DNA of 20,211 nt, taken from assembly GCA_026692885.1 (NCBI GenBank), contig JAPLNJ010000272.1, positions 1 through 20,211 on the forward strand, read 5' to 3'. The translations under genes and the position numbers were made by a program. Below the pieces are notes generated by a model, which worked only from the letters and a program-made list of their open reading frames with translations, was not told the origin of the DNA and did no database searches. The stretch is from Planctomycetota bacterium. GTDB taxonomy: Bacteria > Planctomycetota > Planctomycetia > Pirellulales > Pirellulaceae. Below, piece after piece: positions 1 through 7,509 of this stretch (the stretch's first letter is position 1; each line of letters starts with the position of its first letter).

Positions 1-48
1 CGGTGGCAGAATTCCAACGCCGTCAGACCGAGACGGAGATGGTCACGC

Positions 49-222
49 ATGAGAGTCATTCTCAGCCGCAAGTGTTTCGATAGCGCGAACGGAAAGGTGC
101 CTAGTCCAATTCTGCCGGACGGCTCGCTTGTTCCGATTCCAATCCTACTTGAGGCCAATGCGGTGCGGACTCTTACGAGGCCCAGCGGGAAGGACGGGGA
201 AGATACTTCAATGATTGCTTAA
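49..222 (+). pseudogene. Nmad3-like protein, N-terminal fragment
   Basis: A 57-codon frame starts at ATG 49, has GGAG about 10 bases upstream, and ends at TAA 220. Its first 32 residues (MRVILSRKCFDSANGK, then VPSPILPDGSLVPIPI) match the N-terminus I recall for the nucleotide modification associated domain 3 family (SRKGFDS..GG.PSPI.PDG...LPIP). The rest, LLEANAVRTLTRPSGK onward, does not look like the family. A full Nmad3 protein should be around 200 residues or more, so this is a fragment. Two family residues look changed: SRKC for SRKG, and GK for GG. The ATG overlaps a TGA (50-52) closing another frame that enters from the left edge, so it may once have been translationally coupled to an upstream gene. 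Nmad proteins are linked to modified-nucleotide systems; no activity is expected from this piece. Confidence 0.5.
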
Positions 223-258
223 TCCCCGACAGGAGGTTCTTTCGCTGCTCTCGCGGCA

Positions 259-1542
259 TCACATCTGGAAAATCGACTTGGTCATGTCCACCCAGCGGCG
301 GAGTCGTGAGCGGTCGCCGTGGGTCGTGTACACGTCACGGAAGAGGATCTCCAGGTTACAGTCCCGGGCGACGGCATAGGTATCCCGCATGTCCTTTTCC
401 AGCAGGTCCCAATGGGGGTTATTTCCGCTGATGTGCGCAGGCGTCGGCTTGCGGGAATAGACGTACTTCTGGCCCAGCAACTCGGCGGTCTTGGCGAAGT
501 TCGACCACCCGGACACGGAGACGGATCGAAGATTCGGAATCGCGTCGATGATCATTTCCAGCCGGTCGTCCACCCGTTCGCAGCAGCCGTAGTAGACCAA
601 GCCGAAACGTTCGCTCAGCTTGGCCAGATAAGGCAGGACAAATTCCTGGTACATGCTGGGCGAGATGTTCGCGGCTTCCTGCGACTCGGCCCAACCCCAC
701 AAGTTCTTGAGTTTGACCGGCCCCGTCGTCTCCGGTTCCGGAAGATCGGATACGTACCCGTAACTGCGAGGGCCTGCCATCTGGCTGTCCGTGTTCAGGG
801 CCAGCAGTCCCTCGCGTTCAAAGAACTCGAACATCGCCAGCCGGTCGGCGAGCAGGTAGGACATTAAGGCGTGAATGGCCTCCGGCGCGTCGTAGACCCA
901 GTACAGCAAGCCCTGGTTGCCGATGAATCGATAGACCTGCCACGTCAGACCGAAGAAGAAATTCCCGTTGAATCCCAAGTCTCCAAATTCGCCGACATCG
1001 AATTCGTAAGCAAAGGGATCGAAGTTGCCGAGTCGGACCGGGAGGATGTCGCCCATCACCTCGGCCAGCGTGTCCTGCAAGCGATGACTCTTCTCCCGAT
1101 CGACCGCGATGGTTCGTGGCTTGAGTTTCTGGACGTCCTCGGGCGTCGCGATGGGGAAACTGAAACTGTACGCGATGGAAGGTTCGCTACAGATCGCGGC
1201 GCGGATCTCCACCGGTACGCCGTAATCGGAGAAGAGCATTTTCCAACCCAGCCGGTAGTAGGGCTCGATCACCAGGTCTTCCCCCAACTCCTCAGCCTGC
1301 CGTAGCGTGATGCGCATGTTCTTCTCGACTGTCCGCAAGAACGGATCCTCGCACAGCAACTCACGATCGGCGACATAACCGTCGATCCAAGCCGTCTCGA
1401 AGAGGATCACCGGGCGTATCGGCTGGAGGTCATGCACCGCCTTCCACAGCCGTTTCCGTTCGCTCATGACCGGCAACGCGGCGAACTCCATCCACAGGGC
1501 GGCCAACGCTCGAATGACGGTGCGGTCTTTCAGCGAGATCAT
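259..1542 (-). CDS. URO-D superfamily protein (methyltransferase/decarboxylase-like)
   Basis: This 427-residue protein has the layout of the uroporphyrinogen decarboxylase superfamily (HemE, MtaA/CmuA-type corrinoid methyltransferases). It is not HemE, because the N-terminal RPxWxMRQAGRY substrate motif is absent. Visible features are an N-terminal helical part with PVILFETAWIDGYV at about 44-57, a LKNLWGWAESQEAANISP segment at 278-295, YYGCCERVDDRLEMI at 317-331, and PNLRSVSVSGWSNF with KPTPAHISG at 336-373. Cys320/Cys321 may serve as metal or substrate ligands by analogy with the zinc-dependent methyltransferases of this fold. The start ATG follows AGGA at 8 bases, and the gene lies 12 bp after the MFS permease stop on the same strand. 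An operon acting on one imported compound is likely. The compound (perhaps a methylated one) is inference. No signal peptide; cytoplasmic. Confidence 0.75.
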   Translation of the reverse strand: MISLKDRTVIRALAALWMEFAALPVMSERKRLWKAVHDLQPIRPVILFETAWIDGYVADRELLCEDPFLRTVEKNMRITLRQAEELGEDLVIEPYYRLGWKMLFSDYGVPVEIRAAICSEPSIAYSFSFPIATPEDVQKLKPRTIAVDREKSHRLQDTLAEVMGDILPVRLGNFDPFAYEFDVGEFGDLGFNGNFFFGLTWQVYRFIGNQGLLYWVYDAPEAIHALMSYLLADRLAMFEFFEREGLLALNTDSQMAGPRSYGYVSDLPEPETTGPVKLKNLWGWAESQEAANISPSMYQEFVLPYLAKLSERFGLVYYGCCERVDDRLEMIIDAIPNLRSVSVSGWSNFAKTAELLGQKYVYSRKPTPAHISGNNPHWDLLEKDMRDTYAVARDCNLEILFRDVYTTHGDRSRLRRWVDMTKSIFQM

Positions 1543-1554
1543 AGGAAGCGTCCT

Positions 1555-2868
1555 TTAGCCTTTTTCGTCAGGCGGTGCGGGCAAAAACAAGGCTACGCCA
1601 GCGGCTGGGAGAAACAGCCAACCCGCATAGAGCAGCACCAGCCGATGGTCTCCGAACTTGGAAAACAGACCAAAGTACACCGTGCCGCCAGCCGCCACAA
1701 TTCGGCCAATATTGTAGCAAAAACCAGCGCCGGTGGTCCGTAACAGCGTGGGAAATAGCGGCGGCAAGTACATCGTGAACAGACCGAACAGCCCCTGGCA
1801 GACGCCCATCGCGATCAGCCACCAGAACAGATTTTCATGGGTGCGAACCACGCTGTACGTGACCAGCATCGAACCGAAATAGGCCAAGCACATCAGGGAG
1901 ATCGTGAGCCGATAGCCGAGTCGCCTGGCAATCCAGGCCGCGAGAAAATTGCCGATGATCGAGGTGATCATCACCAGCAGCATGGCTTTGCCGGCCAACG
2001 TGGTTTTGTCGGCGCCGGACCAGCCGGCCAAGTCCGGCAGGTTCCGCAGATGCTGGAGATACCAGTACATGAAAGCCCAGTGCGCGGATAACGACAGCGC
2101 ACAGACCAGGATCGTGAGCACCGTGGTGCGGAGAACTTGGCCGCGAAACAAGTCCAGGATGCCGGGCACGTCCCGCTGGGCCTCGGCCTTGGCCTGGTGC
2201 CACTCTTGGGTTTCAGGCACGGCACGGCGGATCCAGACCACCAGCAGTGCCGGTAGAATCCCGACCAGAAACACACAGCGGTAGGGGGCATGCGCGAGCA
2301 ATAGTCCCGCCACCATCGCCAGCATCACGCCGACGTTGACCGCGCTTTGCAGCACGGCCGCAATCCACGGTCGCCAACGCTTGGGCCAGGTCTCGGATAA
2401 CAACGAAGCGCCGACGGCCCACTCGCCGCCAATCCCCAGCGCGGCCAAGAATCGGAAAATCAACAGGTGCCACCAAGTCTGGGCAAAGAACGACAAGCCG
2501 GTGAAAATGGCGTAGGTCAGGATGGTCAGGTTCAGCGCCCGGGCGCGTCCCAGACGATCGCCGATGCGCCCGAAGAACCCTCCGCCCAACGCCCAACCGA
2601 CCAGGAAAGCCGCCTGGATCACCGAGCCATGATAGGTGACGGCGTCGCTGGTCGGTGCCACACTCAGCAGTTCCGCCACAAACGGCGTGGCGACCAGTGT
2701 ATACAGGTGCATGTCCAGGCCGTCGAACAGCCAGCCCAGCCAAGCCGCGATCCCCGACTTCCACTGTTGCGGTGACAAGTCGCGCAGGCGGGTGACTTCC
2801 TGGCCGGCGGCCGGCTTGGCGAAGTCGGTCGAATTGGTGACCGCGTTCGGGTTGGGGTGCTCGGGCAT
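1555..2868 (-). CDS. MFS permease (AAHS/SHS-like)
   Basis: This 437-residue integral inner-membrane transporter has about 12 hydrophobic segments. A cytoplasmic N-terminus of about 40 residues precedes WLGWLFDGLDMHLYTLVATPF at 43-63, the family TM1 with its conserved acidic residue (FDGxD). The MFS loop 2-3 signature GRIGDRLGRARAL is at 100-112, and FRFLAALGIGGEWAVGASLLSE at 138-159 is the TM4-5 motif typical of the aromatic-acid/sialate/lactate permease branch. Length is normal. The start ATG is preceded by AAGGAA about 9 bases upstream. The URO-D gene follows after 12 bp, indicating one transcript; the permease probably imports that enzyme's substrate, most likely a small carboxylate or sugar acid. 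Substrate cannot be read from sequence. Confidence 0.88.
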   Translation of the reverse strand: MPEHPNPNAVTNSTDFAKPAAGQEVTRLRDLSPQQWKSGIAAWLGWLFDGLDMHLYTLVATPFVAELLSVAPTSDAVTYHGSVIQAAFLVGWALGGGFFGRIGDRLGRARALNLTILTYAIFTGLSFFAQTWWHLLIFRFLAALGIGGEWAVGASLLSETWPKRWRPWIAAVLQSAVNVGVMLAMVAGLLLAHAPYRCVFLVGILPALLVVWIRRAVPETQEWHQAKAEAQRDVPGILDLFRGQVLRTTVLTILVCALSLSAHWAFMYWYLQHLRNLPDLAGWSGADKTTLAGKAMLLVMITSIIGNFLAAWIARRLGYRLTISLMCLAYFGSMLVTYSVVRTHENLFWWLIAMGVCQGLFGLFTMYLPPLFPTLLRTTGAGFCYNIGRIVAAGGTVYFGLFSKFGDHRLVLLYAGWLFLPAAGVALFLPAPPDEKG

Positions 2869-2874
2869 GGCGGC

Positions 2875-3048
2875 TCATTCCTTGAGCGGTTCTATTTCAG
2901 GCCGACCGACGGCCGGTGGCGGCGAGGCTGTGAAAAAGTCAAATCGGCCAACGATGCTTGCACACGGTTTAGGGTGGGCCAAGTACTCGCGGCCCACCAT
3001 CTCGTGAATCGTGTTCGCATATTTTTTCACCGCCTCGGAGTGCAGCAC
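2875..3048 (-). CDS. possible 57-aa small protein or gene remnant ahead of the permease
   Basis: A minus-strand frame begins at GTG 3048 and stops with TGA at 2877-2875, 6 bp before the permease ATG. It reads MLHSEAVKKYANTIHEMV, then GREYLAHPKPCASIVGRFD, then a Pro-rich end with PEIEPLKE. The first 40 codons look protein-like (amphipathic helix EAVKKYANTIHEMVG), and the tight spacing suggests coupling to the permease. The frame is closed upstream by TAA at 3081-3079, and no clear ribosome binding site is visible at the GTG. It may be a real small gene or the C-terminal remnant of a lost upstream operon member. I do not recognise the family. Confidence 0.3.
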   Translation of the reverse strand: MLHSEAVKKYANTIHEMVGREYLAHPKPCASIVGRFDFFTASPPPAVGRPEIEPLKE

Positions 3049-3398
3049 CCCCGGGGTTCCGGCCGTTCGTAGCGTGCATTATTCTAAGTATGCGGCGTAC
3101 TGCAAGCTGGGACAGTCGGGGAAAAAGAGCGGAACGATGAAGAACGTCATAATTCGGGGTTTGTCGACCCTGGTGCTCTTGACGCTCACGTACAGGCAAA
3201 CGGGCCGACGGATCAGCGTCGAGATCTTGGTAGGGCCGCAACGTATTGCCGACTGCGGAAGTTGTATTCGTGCAGGAGCTTGCGGGATACTCCTCGCCAC
3301 GGCGCCTTCGCCCCTGTATAATCTCGGCCGCGGATGCCGCTTTCGGCACCGGCCACCCAACCGCTCGCCACGAATCGAAGACGGAAGGTATCCCGGTC
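3049..3398. other. non-coding spacer upstream of two divergent units
   Basis: No convincing gene is seen on either strand. The spacer separates the minus-strand permease unit from the plus-strand methyltransferase relic, so it should hold promoters for both. A TATAAT hexamer lies on the plus strand at 3317-3322, about 77 bases before the GTG start of the relic, without a good -35 box. On the minus strand, TAGAAT (3086-3081) is a weak -10 candidate, but the nearest TTGCAG lies only 13 bases upstream of it. Confidence 0.4.
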
Positions 3399-4048
3399 GT
3401 GCAACTCACGTTCGAACTGACGGAGACTAACGAACAACGGAAACTGGCGGGGGCCTACTACACACCGTCCGAGACGGCGAGCAGTCTTGTGTGTTGGGTA
3501 CTGCGAAAGCCGACTGATCGTCTCTTGGATCCCGCCTGCGGCGACGGGCAGTTCCTGCAGTTTCATGACAACCGCGTGGGCGTGGAACAGGACGCAATTG
3601 CGGCCGCGCGGGCGCGTCTCCGTGCTCCCGGAGCGACGGTACACGACGAGGATTTTTTCGCCTGGGCCAAACGGACTCCAGAGCGTTTCGATTGTGCGGC
3701 GGGGAATCCACCCTTCATCCGGTATCAGCGATTCTCCGGGAAGACACGGCAGCGTGCCTTGGATCTGTGCCAATCGCTCGGGGCTCGGTTTTCTTCGTTG
3801 TCGTCGTCGTGGGCGTTCCTGTCATATCATATATGGCGGGCAACGAAGCCACCTTGGCTGCGAATCACGCCCGCTGTGTCTGCACGAACTCCGTACATGC
3901 CGTCAAACTGACGGGTGAAATGCCCCTTGACGCGATGCAGCGGAAGTGACGTGACCCACTGACCAAACTCAGTTGCGAATTGGAGGGGCATCCCCTCGGC
4001 GGAGGCATGCTGAAACTGGAGCCACGCGAGGCTTCAAACGTGGTGTTA
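3399..4048 (+). pseudogene. degraded adenine-specific DNA methyltransferase (Eco57I/N6-type)
   Basis: The N-terminal part starts at GTG 3399 (GGAAGG about 10 bases upstream). It reads MQLTFELTETNEQRKLAGAY and YTPSETASSLVCWVL, then motif I DPACGDGQF (3528-3554), a GVEQDA acidic strand, DEDFFAWA, and the catalytic NPPF of gamma-class adenine methyltransferases (3705-3716), followed by FIRYQRFSG. This frame loses sense after SSSWAFL near 3821. The C-terminal part continues in another frame: CVCTNSVHAVKLTGEMP, a TGA at 3947-3949 where a Trp codon (TGG) would fit, then RDPLTKLSCELEGHPLGG and GMLKLEPREASNVVL up to about 4048. Intact relatives are roughly 450-550 residues, so more than half of the interior (much of the post-NPPF and target-recognition part) is gone. 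It cannot encode an active enzyme. Bases 4049-4247 beyond it show nothing recognisable. Confidence 0.8.
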
Positions 4049-4247
4049 GGACTTCGTCCTCGTCAGTCGACGTCGGAGGTACTGGGGCTTCGCTTAGGCT
4101 CAGCCGCCAGCCACGCGGCCCGTTGTCAGCACCAACAGCAGTGCGCAACCTTGCGATCCGGCCCCTTATCGGGAGCGCAGGACGCCGAGTCGGGACATTT
4201 TCTTGTTCGAGCGTCCGCATGAGTCTGTTGGTCTCGGCGGGGGACCG

Positions 4248-4838
4248 TCATTCGGCCAGCTTGTTCAAGAGCTTGGTGTGACTGTTGACCATTGCTTGCA
4301 GCGTTCGCACGTCCGTTTCGAGTTTGCTGACACGTTGCTCGAGAGCTCCACAGCAATCGCTCGGCGCTGCTGGTGCAACTATTGGTGCTGCGGAAGGAGC
4401 AGCGCTCTTCGAAGCTTCCGCCATGGCCCTCAGCAATTCGAGGATATCGGCGTTTGGCTTGGCTGGCGCAGCGGCAGGCGACTGTGCGGGCGTCGCCGTC
4501 AGCGTAAACTGAGCGGGTACGGCCGCTGGCTGATACCCGTAAGCGGCGACTGGCATCGCGGCCACCGGAGCCATCGCGAAAGGTGTCACCATCATCGGGG
4601 CCATCATGAATGACGGCGCGGAGGGAACAAGCATGGCGTTGGGCGGGTCATAGAACCGTCCGCATCCAAAGGGCCGTCCACAGCAGCGGTGCTGCACGCA
4701 ATGGCACGTCGGCGGTGATTGTCGGCGAGGTTCGGACCCACAGCCGCATGTTTCGCCTCCGCTTGCCGAAACGGAAGCTCCCACCGCCACCGCCAGAACG
4801 ACGGTTGCCGCCCAGGCCAACTTGATTGGACGAAGCAT
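4248..4838 (-). CDS. small exported Cys-rich protein with C-terminal coiled coil
   Basis: This 196-residue protein is of no family I can name. Residues 1-26 form a signal peptide (MLRPIKLAWAATVVLAVAVG, then ASVSASG). A Cys cluster follows at 31-59: CGCG, CHC, CC and C, nine cysteines in 29 residues. Residues 65-128 are rich in Met, Ala and Pro (MMAPMMVTPFAMAPVAAMP), a probable extended linker. A helix at 129-145 (ADILELLRAMAEASK) and a second Ala/Pro stretch lead to DCC at 161-163. A C-terminal coiled coil follows, GALEQRVSKLETDVRTLQAM and onward, at about 164-196. GGGAG-like purine sequence lies about 8 bases before the ATG. It is transcribed away from the 5246 gene, which has the same overall plan. 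A secreted or periplasmic structural/adaptor role is inferred; the cysteines could form disulfides or bind metal. Confidence 0.72.
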   Translation of the reverse strand: MLRPIKLAWAATVVLAVAVGASVSASGGETCGCGSEPRRQSPPTCHCVQHRCCGRPFGCGRFYDPPNAMLVPSAPSFMMAPMMVTPFAMAPVAAMPVAAYGYQPAAVPAQFTLTATPAQSPAAAPAKPNADILELLRAMAEASKSAAPSAAPIVAPAAPSDCCGALEQRVSKLETDVRTLQAMVNSHTKLLNKLAE

Positions 4839-5245
4839 TCTCTCGCTCCCGTTTCTGATTCAGTCTTTCCTGCGCCACCACCCGACGACAGGCTTTCCAA
4901 AAGTGATTCTTCGTCCTCGGCGGCTGATAGCATTTAGCCAAAACATCCATTTCCTCCAGTTGCTGTGGCATTTGGTTGCGGAAGCATTGAACGACTACCT
5001 AACCGTGCATGACTGTCGATAGAAATCTTGCAGGCCGCAAAGGCTACCTGCGCCACCCATTCCCCCCAAGGCTCCCCAAGGTACTTGCTATCTGCAGCCT
5101 ATTTGGTTACATTCAGCCGAGGAACTGGCCGCTTTCGGCGAGTCGTATTCGCCAATGTACGGTAAGGCTGGTTCGCTTTTTCACTCGAATGGTGCATCTT
5201 TCGAAGCCGCTGCCCATGACTCGAACCGAACGAGGAGGTGTCCCC
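4839..5245. other. divergent promoter region
   Basis: This 407-bp gap lies between two divergently transcribed small secreted-protein genes. A long open frame runs into the plus-strand gene from 5009, but its upstream part lacks a ribosome site and reads as non-coding. The region must contain the promoters of both genes. I see no convincing -35/-10 pair and no strong hairpin. Confidence 0.45.
5233..5240 (+). promoter_or_regulatory. ribosome binding site fixing the 5246 start
   Basis: AGGAGGTG ends 5 bases before ATG 5246. The open frame extends back to 5009, but only this start has a strong Shine-Dalgarno sequence and gives a signal peptide. Confidence 0.75.
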
Positions 5246-5863
5246 ATGTCAAGCTTTGTGCGACTGTTCTTTCTGGCCTTGGTTTCACTCGTCGTGATTA
5301 CGTCGACGGCACCAACCGCCGATGCCTGTGGCTGTGGCTGGGTGCGGTGTGTGTGTCACCACAGATGGGCCGCGCAAGCGTCCGGCTACCAATCGCCAGC
5401 CGCGGCAGCGCCTCAGCAAGCGATTCCGGATGTGTTGACGGCCATCCGGACGGCGTCCGAAATCCTCAAGATGGTGCAGGAGGCGCGCGGATCTATCACC
5501 GGGACCGGCATCGGCATCGGACCAGGACCCGGACCCGGACCGAGCGACGGTAACCTCACAGAGCTAAACAGTAACGTGAAGAAGTTGCTTGAAGGGCAAG
5601 AAGACATCAAGGGACGTCTGATCAATAGCGCAGGGATTGGCCAATCGATCGGTGAGAAACTGGTAGGCTTGGAAGCGAGAGTCGGGCGGATCGAGGATGC
5701 CGTCAGTCCCACCGGGACCATCCTGATCCAACTCTCTAGGAACGCGAGTGATCTGGCCGAGCTGAAGGCAGCGCTCATCAAGCCCAAGGAGGCGTCGGCA
5801 GGGAAAGGTTCCAAGGCCGCCGCCCCCATCGCGCCGGCAGCTGCCGCAGCAAAACCCAAGTAG
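5246..5863 (+). CDS. small exported CGCG/coiled-coil protein
   Basis: This 205-residue protein is of no named family. Residues 1-27 are a signal peptide (MSSFVRLFFLALVSLVVITS, then TAPTADA). The mature protein begins with a Cys/His cluster, CGCGWVRCVCHH at 28-39. An Ala/Gln linker leads to a helix at 60-82 (IPDVLTAIRTASEILKMVQEA). A Gly-Pro repeat at 91-100 (IGPGPGPGPS) follows, encoded by a short tandem repeat at about 5500-5543. A coiled coil occupies about 104-152 (LTELNSNVKKLLEGQEDIKG and onward). A further helix (SDLAELKAALIKPKEA) precedes a Lys/Ala/Pro tail. The cluster resembles that of the divergent 4248-4838 product (CGCG then CxC), suggesting the same design. It is first in a plus-strand series with the two proteases, 165 bp before the metalloprotease. 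The N-terminal ADAC does not fit a canonical lipobox, so lipidation is doubtful. Confidence 0.75.
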   Translation: MSSFVRLFFLALVSLVVITSTAPTADACGCGWVRCVCHHRWAAQASGYQSPAAAAPQQAIPDVLTAIRTASEILKMVQEARGSITGTGIGIGPGPGPGPSDGNLTELNSNVKKLLEGQEDIKGRLINSAGIGQSIGEKLVGLEARVGRIEDAVSPTGTILIQLSRNASDLAELKAALIKPKEASAGKGSKAAAPIAPAAAAAKPK

Positions 5864-6028
5864 CAGTCAGTGCGGTGTTTCGCACAAGAGCAACGTCCCA
5901 GAAGTGGTGAGGCAAGACGCGTCCCGGCTGGGACGGTCGGATCGTCGCTGGTTCCGCCCGTTCCGCCAGGTGTCTCAAATTCGTCATGGCGAGAGTTATC
6001 ACATCCCATCCCTAGAAGGAGTTCACGT

Positions 6029-7363
6029 ATGTGCCAGGACCAGGCTTCGTTCCGTCCGGCCTGTTGTGGGATTGACCGTCGTCGTTTTCTGATCGGCAGC
6101 GGCCTCGCCGTGGTGGCTGCGGCCGCAGACGCCGAGTGTGCTTGGGCTCAGCAGCCCGCGCACTTCAAGCCGTGCATTGACATGCCGGAACGCAATAGCC
6201 CCGTGGATCCGCCGTTCGCAACATCGGTGGAAGAGGCCCTGATGGATCAGGGTGTCATGGGCACTTCGCTCGGCACGTGGGCGGCTCCGCGTCAGGCGTT
6301 GCATTCTCCCGCGGCCACCGCCGCTGCGCCTCGCGACAGGAAGCAAATGCCGGCCAGCGCGCCCGCCAGAATGGCCGCCTCGAGCAAGTGGACCGATAAC
6401 GATTTGAAACGCTCAGGCACCTTGCGGATCGGGTTCCTTCAAGTCGAAAAAGCCCTGATGACGAGAATCATGGACATCGCGTTGGAGTGGACTCAGTACG
6501 CGAACATCAATTTCACACAGGTCAACGATTCCGACGCCGAGATTCTCGTCGCCTGTCGTGCTGGTGCCGGCCACTGGTCATACGTCGGCCGCGACAAACC
6601 CGCCTATCCGGGCCAGCAAACAATGAATCTGGAGATCACGTTGGCCAGTCTCGCAAATCAATACGACCGCGGCGTCGTGCTCCACGAATTCGGCCATGCC
6701 CTGGGCTGCATCCACGAGCACCAGAACCCAGGGAAGGGAGGCATGGAATTTGACGCGGCCAAGACGATCGACTATTTCCGGAGAAACTTCGGGTGGGACG
6801 AGGGGAAGACCCAGTTCAACGTTCTGAAACGGTACGCGACGAATGAGCTGTTGCGATTCAGCGACTTCGATATCAAATCGATCATGCTCTACTCATATTC
6901 GGCCGAAATCACCAAAAACCACCTCGGCACGCCCGTCAACTCGGTGCTTTCCGAAACGGACATCAACTTTATCTCTCAGCTCTATCAGGGTCGTTACAAG
7001 GTTGAGCCCAAGAAGGATCCCCCAGTACCACCTGACTCGGAGCCGAGACTGCTGAAGTTGGGTGAGCCAATGCCGGGGGCGATCACTCCTAAGGTCCCTG
7101 CGAACCAGTTCGCGTTAGAGATCGCGACCGAGGAGGCGTATACGCTGCAGACCGAGGGGGCGACACAGGTCTCGCTCAAGTTGTTCGCGCCGGACAACAC
7201 GGCCGTGACCCTTGAGCCGGGAAAAGTGCTTACGACCAAGGACCTGGTGAATCAGAAGGTTGTGCGCAACTTCGCCACGGGCAAGTATCGGGTGGAAGTT
7301 TGCCACAGACTCGAAGGCGGCGTGGGCGAGTATTCAATCCGGTACGATCGCGGCGTTCGTTAA
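6029..7363 (+). CDS. exported astacin-like zinc metalloprotease (metzincin, M12-type)
   Basis: This 444-residue precursor has a Tat-like signal (DRRRFLIGSGLAVVAAAADA at about 16-35), preceded by an unusual Cys-containing start (MCQDQASFRPACCG). Residues 50-118 look like a propeptide or linker. The catalytic domain spans about 119-325: WTDNDLKRSGTLRIGF at the start, the zinc motif HEFGHALGCIHEH at 219-231 (zinc ligands His219, His223, His229; catalytic Glu220), and the Met-turn SIMLYSY at 284-290. HExxHxxGxxHE plus the Met-turn places it among metzincins near astacin, matching astacin domain length. After a Pro-rich linker (PKKDPPVPPDSEP), residues 340-444 form a beta-rich domain (YTLQTEGATQVSLKLFAP; GKYRVEVCHRL) like bacterial pre-peptidase C-terminal domains. 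AGAAGGAG ends 7 bases before ATG 6029; upstream in-frame codons lack such a site. It probably digests proteins in the envelope or outside the cell. Confidence 0.85.
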   Translation: MCQDQASFRPACCGIDRRRFLIGSGLAVVAAAADAECAWAQQPAHFKPCIDMPERNSPVDPPFATSVEEALMDQGVMGTSLGTWAAPRQALHSPAATAAAPRDRKQMPASAPARMAASSKWTDNDLKRSGTLRIGFLQVEKALMTRIMDIALEWTQYANINFTQVNDSDAEILVACRAGAGHWSYVGRDKPAYPGQQTMNLEITLASLANQYDRGVVLHEFGHALGCIHEHQNPGKGGMEFDAAKTIDYFRRNFGWDEGKTQFNVLKRYATNELLRFSDFDIKSIMLYSYSAEITKNHLGTPVNSVLSETDINFISQLYQGRYKVEPKKDPPVPPDSEPRLLKLGEPMPGAITPKVPANQFALEIATEEAYTLQTEGATQVSLKLFAPDNTAVTLEPGKVLTTKDLVNQKVVRNFATGKYRVEVCHRLEGGVGEYSIRYDRGVR

Positions 7364-7509
7364 CCCCTCGGTCAGGACGGACCTCTACACGAAAAAGATC
7401 CCGCGAAAGTCCTGTGACTCATCGCGTCGGAGCAGCGGTGTCCCTCGCCGCGAAGGTTGTCGGCGGAGGTACTTCCTTCCCTCAACGACCATCACCTAGG
7501 AGTCTCGAT

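Noticed and set aside
259..1542. HemE (uroporphyrinogen decarboxylase proper)
   Set aside because: The N-terminal RPxWxMRQAGRY substrate motif is absent and the protein is longer than HemE.
3969..4220. 83-codon minus-strand gene
   Set aside because: It covers the antisense of the methyltransferase C-terminal remnant and shows no ribosome site or family resemblance.
5246..5863. Lipoprotein signal
   Set aside because: ADAC before the first cysteine does not fit the [LVI][ASTVI][GAS]C lipobox.
5413..6009. 198-codon minus-strand frame with a GPGPGPGPMPMP stretch
   Set aside because: It mirrors the Gly-Pro repeat of the plus-strand 5246 gene; that gene has a strong ribosome site and signal peptide.
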